NCBI RefSeq assembly: GCF_001679325.1
Contig: NZ_LZMX01000003.1
Length of the DNA stretch: 64,000 bases
From: Haemophilus_D parainfluenzae_AD
Lineage (GTDB): Bacteria > Pseudomonadota > Gammaproteobacteria > Enterobacterales > Pasteurellaceae
Strand: one strand, 5' to 3'
Part shown: piece after piece, positions 58,701 to 64,000 of the stretch
How the letters are laid out: every line of letters begins with the position of its first letter
Numbering within the stretch: position 1 is the first letter of the stretch
Made by a program: the position numbers and the translations under genes
The notes under the pieces: generated by a model
What the model was told of the DNA's origin: nothing
Databases searched by the model: none
What the model saw: only the letters and a program-made list of their open reading frames with translations

Positions 58701-60590
58701 ATGGAACAAAATCAACAATCTAGCGCCGAGCAATATTCAGAACAAATTGAACAGCTTATGGAATTAGGTCGTACGCAAGGTTATTTAACCTATGCAGAGA
58801 TTAATGACTTGCTTCCGGAAGATGTAATCGATCCGGAATATTACGACAAGTTGTTGCAAACTTTACAGCATGATGCTGGCATTCCGGTTCTTGATGAAGC
58901 GCCGGAAAGTGATGAAATGATGTTGAATGACACGATTCCAGATGAAGATGCTGTGGAAGAAGCAACACAGATTTTGTCAAATGTGGAATCTGAAATCGGT
59001 CGTACAACCGATCCTGTGCGTATGTATATGCGTGAAATGGGAACGGTTGATCTTCTTACCCGTGAAGATGAAATCAGCATTGCAAAACGTATTGAAGAAG
59101 GGATTGATGAAGTTCAAACTGCTATTGCTGCATATCCAGAAGCGTTAACTGAATTATTAAATAATTATGATCAAGTAGAAGCGGGTAATTATCGTTTAGC
59201 TGATTTAATTACTGGTTTTGTAGATCCAAATGTTGTTGAAGAGGAAGCTGCGAATGTTGATGAGCATTTCACTGATGAAGATGAGAGTACTCAATCAGTT
59301 GCAGATGTTGATGATGAGAGTGATGAGGAAGATGAAGGCGATAGCAGCTCAAGTTCAGATGACAGCGACTCTGACAATAGCATAGATCCTGAAGTTGCTC
59401 GTGAAAGATTTGCGGCCTTAAGAGAGCAACACACCAAAACATTGGCGACTATAGCAAAACATGGACGTAGTGGTAAACGTGCAAAAGATCAAATTGCTCA
59501 ACTCGCAGATATTTTTAAACAATTCCGTTTAGTGCCAAAACAATTTGATGTGCTTGTTTTATCAATGAAAAATATGATAAAACGAGTACGTGTAGAAGAG
59601 CGTCAACTGCAGAAAGTATTAGTTGATATTGCGGGTATGCCAAAAGATGAATTTGAGGCACTTATTATTGCTAATGGCAGCAATGATGCATGGGTAGCAA
59701 AAGCATTAAAATCCACGAAGGCTTGGGCAAAACGCTTACCAAAATATGAAGAGCGTATCCGTTTATCTTTAGATAATTTAGCGAATATTGAACAGCATAC
59801 TAATCTGACCATCCAACAAATGCGTGAGATTTGCGATGCGGTATCTCGTGGTGAACAAAAAGCTCGCCGTGCGAAAAAAGAAATGGTTGAAGCTAACTTA
59901 CGTTTGGTCATTTCTATTGCGAAAAAATATACCAACCGTGGTTTGCAATTCTTGGATTTAATTCAAGAAGGGAATATTGGTTTGATGAAAGCAGTAGATA
60001 AATTTGAATACCGTCGTGGTTATAAATTTTCAACTTATGCAACTTGGTGGATTCGTCAGGCAATTACTCGTTCGATCGCGGATCAAGCGCGTACAATCCG
60101 TATCCCTGTTCATATGATTGAAACGATTAACAAATTAAATCGTATTTCTCGTCAAATGCTACAAGAAATGGGACGTGAGGCGACGCCAGAAGAGCTCGCT
60201 GAACGCATGGGGATGCCAGAAGATAAAATCCGTAAAGTGCTTAAAATCGCGAAAGAACCTATTTCTATGGAAACCCCAATCGGTGATGACGATGATTCAC
60301 ATTTAGGTGATTTTATTGAGGATTCAACTCTTGAATTGCCATTAGATTCTGCAACCGCACAAAGCTTAAAAGTAGCGACTCATGAAGTGTTAGAAGGCTT
60401 AACACCTCGTGAAGCGAAAGTATTACGTATGCGTTTTGGTATTGATATGAATACCGACCATACACTCGAAGAAGTGGGTAAACAATTTGATGTAACTCGT
60501 GAGCGTATTCGTCAGATTGAAGCGAAAGCATTGCGTAAATTACGTCATCCTAGCCGTTCTGAGACATTAAGAAGTTTCTTGGATGAGTAA
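58701..60590 (+). CDS. rpoD: RNA polymerase sigma factor RpoD (sigma-70)
   Basis: The primary sigma factor, 629 residues. Region 1.1 is at the N-terminus, region 1.2 (DPVRMYMREMGTVDLLTREDEI) near 104-125, a long acidic serine-rich stretch (about 190-235) in the non-conserved region, region 2 (VEANLRLVISIAKKYTNRGLQFLDLIQEGNIGLMKAVDKFEYRRGYKFSTYATWWIRQAI), region 3 (RTIRIPVHMIETINKL) and region 4 with the -35 binding helix-turn-helix (LEEVGKQFDVTRERIRQIEAKALRKLRHP). The acidic stretch resembles that in E. coli. Last gene of the operon. Confidence 0.99.
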   Translation: MEQNQQSSAEQYSEQIEQLMELGRTQGYLTYAEINDLLPEDVIDPEYYDKLLQTLQHDAGIPVLDEAPESDEMMLNDTIPDEDAVEEATQILSNVESEIGRTTDPVRMYMREMGTVDLLTREDEISIAKRIEEGIDEVQTAIAAYPEALTELLNNYDQVEAGNYRLADLITGFVDPNVVEEEAANVDEHFTDEDESTQSVADVDDESDEEDEGDSSSSSDDSDSDNSIDPEVARERFAALREQHTKTLATIAKHGRSGKRAKDQIAQLADIFKQFRLVPKQFDVLVLSMKNMIKRVRVEERQLQKVLVDIAGMPKDEFEALIIANGSNDAWVAKALKSTKAWAKRLPKYEERIRLSLDNLANIEQHTNLTIQQMREICDAVSRGEQKARRAKKEMVEANLRLVISIAKKYTNRGLQFLDLIQEGNIGLMKAVDKFEYRRGYKFSTYATWWIRQAITRSIADQARTIRIPVHMIETINKLNRISRQMLQEMGREATPEELAERMGMPEDKIRKVLKIAKEPISMETPIGDDDDSHLGDFIEDSTLELPLDSATAQSLKVATHEVLEGLTPREAKVLRMRFGIDMNTDHTLEEVGKQFDVTRERIRQIEAKALRKLRHPSRSETLRSFLDE

Positions 60591-60610
60591 TTGTTTATTT
60601 ATATAAAAAG

Positions 60611-60638
60611 AAAAGGCAGAGATCTCTGCCTTTTTTAT
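60611..60638 (+). terminator. rpoD operon terminator
   Basis: AAAGGCAGA GATC TCTGCCTTT is a perfect palindromic stem with a four-base loop, followed by T's. Confidence 0.92.
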
Positions 60639-60722
60639 TTGATTAAATTTGGTTATTTACCGCAAAATCACATTCCTTTAAAATACGCGCCTTTCTTCAT
60701 TTAAAAACAAAAAAGGAACTTT

Positions 60723-61139
60723 ATGGAAGAATCTCAAGAACTCGAAAAACTACCTCGCGTGGTTACAGGTGTATTAAAAGTGGTATTAAGTTTTTCACTT
60801 ATTGCTTTAGCTGTAGTATTGATTATTGCATTAGCTAAAATTACATATACGTTAGCGATCATGGTATTTAATACATCGAGTGTAGTGCCTTATGATGTTG
60901 CTGAACAAGCTGTGATGTTTTTCTTATATTTCGGTTTTATTGGTCTTATTGTGCAATATTTTAAAAGTGGCTATCACTTTCCTTTGCGATATTTTATTTA
61001 TGCGGGGATTACCGCCATGTTGCGCCTGATTATCGTGAATCATGAGAGCTCCGTTGATACCATCTTATTCGCAGGCGCGATTTTAATTATGGTTATTGCA
61101 CTTTGTTTAGTGTTGTATTCCAATAAAATTAAAATTTAA
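60723..61139 (+). CDS. psiE: Phosphate-starvation-inducible membrane protein PsiE
   Basis: A 138-residue inner-membrane protein with four hydrophobic segments. It resembles E. coli PsiE in length and in the segments FLYFGFIGLIVQYFKSGYHFPLRYFIYAGITAMLRLII. The E. coli protein is phosphate- and cAMP-regulated, but no Pho box or CRP site is clear here. The function is unknown. AAAAAGGAACTTT precedes the ATG. Confidence 0.88.
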   Translation: MEESQELEKLPRVVTGVLKVVLSFSLIALAVVLIIALAKITYTLAIMVFNTSSVVPYDVAEQAVMFFLYFGFIGLIVQYFKSGYHFPLRYFIYAGITAMLRLIIVNHESSVDTILFAGAILIMVIALCLVLYSNKIKI

Positions 61140-61174
61140 AAGCGCGGTCGTTTTGACCGAGATTTTGGAATGGA

Positions 61175-62020
61175 TTATTCCGGCACAATCCATTCCACTG
61201 TCCAACTTCCCGTACCTTCAGGGACAAGAGTTTGGGTCAAATAAGGCAAAATAGCTTTCATTTGCTGTTCTAATTGCCAAGGCGGGTTAATCACCACCAT
61301 TCCACTTGCGGTCATACCACGTTGATCGCTATCAGGGCGAACTGCCAATTCAAATTTCAATATTTTACGAATTCCCGTCGCTTCTAATCCTTTAAATATG
61401 CGTTTTGTTTGTTGGCGTAGTACTACTGGATACCAAATTGCATAAGTGCCTGTCGCAAAGCGTTTATAACCTTCTTCTATCGCTTTCACCACCAAATCAT
61501 AATCTTCTTTTAATTCATAAGGTGGATCAATAAGCACTAAACCACGGCGCTCTTTTGGTGGAAGCGTGGCTTTGAGTTGTTGGAAACCATTTTCTGATTT
61601 TGTGGTGATATTCTTAAATTCTTTGAAATTATTGCGCAATAATGGAAAATCGCTCGGATGTAATTCGGTGAGCAAAGCGCGATCTTGTGAACGCAATAAT
61701 TGGGCGGCAATCATTGGCGACCCAGCATAATAGCGTAATTCTTTGCCGCCATAATTGAGCTTCTTAATAATTTCCACATAGCGAGTAATTTCTTCGGGTA
61801 AATCTGTTCTTTCCCAAAGTCTGCCTATTCCTTCTTTATATTCGCCCGTCTTTTCTGATTCATTTGAGCTTAAACGATAACGACCGACTCCTGAATGGGT
61901 ATCAAGATAGTAGAAGCCTTTTTCTTTTAGTGAAAGATTTTCTAGAATCAGCATTAATACAATGTGTTTAAGCACATCTGCGTGGTTGCCAGCATGAAAA
62001 CTGTGGCGATAACTTAACAT
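61175..62020 (-). CDS. rlmJ: 23S rRNA (adenine2030-N6)-methyltransferase
   Basis: Methylates A2030 of 23S rRNA. The 281 residues (E. coli 280) start MLSYRHSFHAGNHADVLKH, the family hallmark, and have the catalytic DPPYE motif (LVLIDPPYELKED, about residues 163-175), with SAM motif YLDTHSGVGRYRL. The start at 62020 has AAGGAGAAACT upstream. A longer frame adds 28 residues and lacks such a site. Monocistronic. Confidence 0.97.
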   Translation of the reverse strand: MLSYRHSFHAGNHADVLKHIVLMLILENLSLKEKGFYYLDTHSGVGRYRLSSNESEKTGEYKEGIGRLWERTDLPEEITRYVEIIKKLNYGGKELRYYAGSPMIAAQLLRSQDRALLTELHPSDFPLLRNNFKEFKNITTKSENGFQQLKATLPPKERRGLVLIDPPYELKEDYDLVVKAIEEGYKRFATGTYAIWYPVVLRQQTKRIFKGLEATGIRKILKFELAVRPDSDQRGMTASGMVVINPPWQLEQQMKAILPYLTQTLVPEGTGSWTVEWIVPE

Positions 62021-62142
62021 AGTTTCTCCTTTATGATGAGGAAAAGTACGCTCAAGATTGATGGTATAACTTTTCTGTAGAAAAAATATTATCACTTGAA
62101 ACACTAAAACCTTTGAAGGGCTTTGAATTCAAGGGGATATTC

Positions 62143-62280
62143 ATGATGACAGAAATTTTTATAATCCGGCAACTTATGGGAAAGCAAATTGAAAGGTTAA
62201 TAATATATTATATGCTTATAGAGAATCTAGTTTTTTATTATAAATACTTTTGTTGTCTTACTTTACAAGATAAGATGTAA
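62143..62280 (+). CDS. Possible 45-residue ORF, unsupported
   Basis: An open frame with two ATGs (62143 and 62146), preceded by AAGGGG at a usable distance, and ending at TAA. The product would be hydrophobic in the middle (ERLIIYYMLIENLVFYY) but shows no family signal. It lies in a 584-bp AT-rich gap between rlmJ and the thiamine transporter. It may be noise. No other coding signal is seen in 62021-62444. Confidence 0.15.
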   Translation: MMTEIFIIRQLMGKQIERLIIYYMLIENLVFYYKYFCCLTLQDKM

Positions 62281-62444
62281 TTTCTAGAAATTTGAATATA
62301 ACACTTGAAAAGTGAGTATATAATTTAACTTATTATTTTCATTGTTTAAATTGACTCTTGAGGACTAAACAAAAAAACTAAACTAAAGTTAATGCCATTT
62401 CCTATTGTTTTATTCTTAATTGCGATATAAAATCCTCTCAAATT

Positions 62445-62519
62445 TTAGTCGGGGTGCCACAAGGTGGCTGAGATGATACCCGTGAACCTGAAACAGTTAG
62501 CACTGACGTAGGAAACTAA
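62445..62519 (+). promoter_or_regulatory. TPP riboswitch (THI element)
   Basis: Carries the conserved TPP-aptamer segments GGGGTGCC (62451-62458), CTGAGA (62468-62473), ATACCCGTGAACCTGA and the end AGCACTGACGTAGGAAACTA. The P1 stem is TTAGT at 62445-62449 with ACTAA at 62515-62519. It should shut off the downstream transporter when thiamine pyrophosphate is abundant. No clear transcription terminator follows, so the control is probably at translation. AGGA at 62510-62513 lies in the aptamer 3' strand and sits upstream of a short ORF. Confidence 0.95.
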
Positions 62520-62520
62520 T

Positions 62521-62589
62521 ATGCCAAAATACTTTCTTATTCTTCATACCAATTTTCATTCCTTTTATATCGTTACCTTTAGTCGTTAA
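62521..62589 (+). CDS. 22-residue upstream ORF next to TPP riboswitch
   Basis: The ATG at 62521 is directly after the P1 stem of the riboswitch, and its AGGA ribosome binding site is inside the aptamer. The frame ends at TAA 62587-62589, 16 bases before the transporter ATPase start. The peptide (MPKYFLILHTNFHSFYIVTF, then SR) shows no family. It may be a leader peptide that couples riboswitch state to translation of the transporter gene, or chance. Confidence 0.35.
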   Translation: MPKYFLILHTNFHSFYIVTFSR

Positions 62590-62605
62590 TCCTTAGGTTA
62601 ATGCG

Positions 62606-63328
62606 ATGGTGCATATTCAGGATCTTAGTCTTGCTTTGGGAGAGCAAGTACTATTTGAACACCTTGATTTAACGCTTTTGCCTAATGAGTGGGTCAGTTT
62701 ACTTGGTTACTCTGGTGTAGGTAAATCAACGCTTTTGAGATTAATTGCAGGTCTTGGAGCACAAGGGAAAGTTCAAGGCAATATCATCTTTCATCCTAAT
62801 ATTCGAGTAGCATGGCTACCACAAAAAGATACCCTTTATCCCTGGCTTTCAATTGTTGATAACGTCCAATTAGAAAACGTACTATTTGGGAATAAATCTG
62901 CAAACACAACTCATCAAGTAAAAGTACTACTTGAACAAGTAGGCATGTCAGAACATCTTCATAAAAGCTGTACTCAATTATCTGGAGGACAGAAACAAAG
63001 AGTGGCTCTCGCTCGAGTATTAATGCAAAATGCTGATTTAATTTTACTTGATGAACCTTTCTCTGCCCTTGACGCGATTAGTCGTTACCAATTACAAAAC
63101 TTGACCTATGAATTATTAAAAGATAAATCAGTGTTATTGGTTACACATGATCCTCAAGAAGCATTACGCTTAAGCCAGCGTATTTTTGTATTACGCTCAC
63201 CGCAGCCTAATCAACCCGCATTATCTGATGTTATAAAACCTGAAGGTAAAGCACCACGAGAACTTAACCAAGAAAATTTGTGGGTGCTCCAACAAAAATT
63301 ATTAAATGAGTTATTAGGGGGGAAATGA
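62606..63328 (+). CDS. thiZ: Thiamine-precursor ABC transporter, ATP-binding protein
   Basis: The ATPase of an importer for thiamine precursors (HMP-type; ThiXYZ). The 240 residues have Walker A GYSGVGKST (about 34-42), Q-loop region WLPQKDTLYPWL, signature LSGGQKQR, Walker B LILLDEP and the switch His in LLVTHD. The TPP riboswitch upstream supports a thiamine-related substrate. The gene follows the order ATPase-permease. The ATG has only a weak ribosome binding site. The stop overlaps the start of the next gene (TGATG). Confidence 0.88.
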   Translation: MVHIQDLSLALGEQVLFEHLDLTLLPNEWVSLLGYSGVGKSTLLRLIAGLGAQGKVQGNIIFHPNIRVAWLPQKDTLYPWLSIVDNVQLENVLFGNKSANTTHQVKVLLEQVGMSEHLHKSCTQLSGGQKQRVALARVLMQNADLILLDEPFSALDAISRYQLQNLTYELLKDKSVLLVTHDPQEALRLSQRIFVLRSPQPNQPALSDVIKPEGKAPRELNQENLWVLQQKLLNELLGGK

Positions 63329-64000
63329 TGAAAATTAGCCTTCTTAAACCGCTCTTTATTGGAATTATATTGCTGTGTCTCTGGCAACTTATTGACGTAT
63401 TAGGTAATTTTCCACATTACATATTTCCTTCTCCTCAATCCGTATGGTATCAATTAGTTTCTCATTCAGAACTACTTTGGCAGCATACACTAATCACCTT
63501 AATTGAAATTGGCTTAGGGCTGCTACTGGGTTTTCTTTTTGGATTATCATCAGCCCTGTTACTCTCTTTTTCACCTAAAACATCGTCATTACTGTTACCA
63601 GTTTTAGTGATTTCTCAAGCAATTCCTGTTTTTGCTATCGCTCCGATACTCGTACTTTGGCTAGGTTATGGTATGCCATCAAAAATTGTTATGGCTATTC
63701 TCATTATCTATTTTCCTGTAACTGCAGCTTGTTACGATGGCTTACGCAATACACCTCAAGCTTGGCTCGATCTCGCCAAAACGTTCAAACCTTCCCCTTT
63801 ACGTTTATTACTCAAAGTACGCTTACCTGCCGCATTGCCTGCATTTGCATCTGGCTTTCGCATTGCTGTTTCTGTCGCACCAATTGGTGCTGTAATTGGA
63901 GAATGGGTAGGTTCATCAGAAGGGCTTGGCTATTTGATGATTCACGCAAACGCTCGTATGCAGGTGGATTTAATGTTTGCTGCGTTACTGATATTAGTGG
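63328..64000 (+). CDS. thiX: Thiamine-precursor ABC transporter, permease (cut by window end)
   Basis: The N-terminal 224 residues of the membrane subunit, with about five hydrophobic segments up to the window end. The N-terminal helix (FIGIILLCLWQLIDVLG), the substrate segment SPQSVWYQLV, and the typical permease coupling region (EWVGSSEGLGYLMIHANARM) are seen, as in ThiX/SsuC/TauC-type permeases. The start at 63328 has AGGGGGG five bases upstream; an ATG three bases earlier is also possible. The rest, and probably the binding protein thiY, lie beyond the window. Confidence 0.88.
   Translation, partial: MKISLLKPLFIGIILLCLWQLIDVLGNFPHYIFPSPQSVWYQLVSHSELLWQHTLITLIEIGLGLLLGFLFGLSSALLLSFSPKTSSLLLPVLVISQAIPVFAIAPILVLWLGYGMPSKIVMAILIIYFPVTAACYDGLRNTPQAWLDLAKTFKPSPLRLLLKVRLPAALPAFASGFRIAVSVAPIGAVIGEWVGSSEGLGYLMIHANARMQVDLMFAALLILV

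Noticed and set aside
59270..59405. Acidic serine-rich stretch in rpoD as a possible insertion
   Set aside because: A similar acidic segment occurs at this place in E. coli sigma-70, so it is a normal variable region.
59603..59935. Minus-strand frame of 110 codons in rpoD
   Set aside because: Antisense to the conserved sigma-70 region; no homologue or start signal seen.

Overview
The window is a chromosomal segment of a gamma-proteobacterium of the family Pasteurellaceae, most likely a Haemophilus close to H. parainfluenzae. The DNA is about 40% GC. It is densely sprinkled with the Haemophilus-type DNA uptake sequence AAGTGCGGT, in genes and as inverted pairs that form terminators. Many genes (protein D/GlpQ, GlpA, Tex, the rpsU-dnaG-rpoD block, hflD-purB-trpS, ligA-zipA-cysZ-cysK) look like H. 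influenzae proteins or gene orders as I remember them. I could not run a database search, so the species call is an inference.

Layout. 1-400: end of an rRNA operon with two 5S genes, then tRNA-Asp and tRNA-Trp. 0.5-7.7 kb: mazG, then a sulfatase island (TSUP anion exporter, divergent sodium symporter, Cys-type sulfatase, Crp/Fnr regulator, radical-SAM sulfatase maturase) and an EmrE-like pump. 7.8-16 kb: a periplasmic 5'-nucleotidase, rpe-gph, a methyltransferase and purL behind a PurR box. 16-18 kb: a DUF417 membrane protein and an AT-rich accessory gene of unknown function. 18-26.4 kb: glycerol-phosphate uptake and oxidation (glpQ, glpT, glpABC) and a DUF218 protein. 26.4-31 kb: asnA/asnC and a polyamine-looking trio (FAD amine oxidase, PotD-like binding protein, PACE exporter). 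31-41 kb: purB-hflD, trpS, a yfcZ-like gene, yjjW, nupC-deoD, greB, tex. 41.2-42.7 kb: an AT-rich patch with two probable orphan immunity-type genes. 42.7-45.4 kb: glpK and glpF. 45.4-49.8 kb: a cystine-type ABC transporter, cysK, cysZ. 49.9-62 kb: zipA, ligA, tyrP, tdk, a small membrane protein, tsaD, rpsU-dnaG-rpoD, psiE, rlmJ. 62.4-64 kb: a TPP riboswitch before a thiamine-precursor ABC transporter cut by the window end.

How the parts fit. Near-perfect CRP sites precede the sulfatase operon, lie twice between glpT and glpA, and lie between glpK and glpF. Scavenging of sulfated compounds and of glycerophosphodiesters therefore appears to be under one carbon-starvation control. GlpQ releases glycerol-3-phosphate, GlpT imports it, GlpF/GlpK supply it from glycerol and GlpABC oxidises it anaerobically. 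The sulfatase has the cysteine signature and its maturase is encoded in the same operon.

The best candidates for something undescribed are the sulfatase island with its own Crp-family regulator, the AT-rich gene at 17.0-18.0 kb (two cold-shock-like domains plus a nuclease-like region, preceded by a 28-codon hydrophobic ORF), the immunity-type gene enclosed by two nearly identical uptake-sequence hairpins at 42 kb, and the TPP riboswitch that carries the ribosome binding site of a 22-residue upstream ORF.
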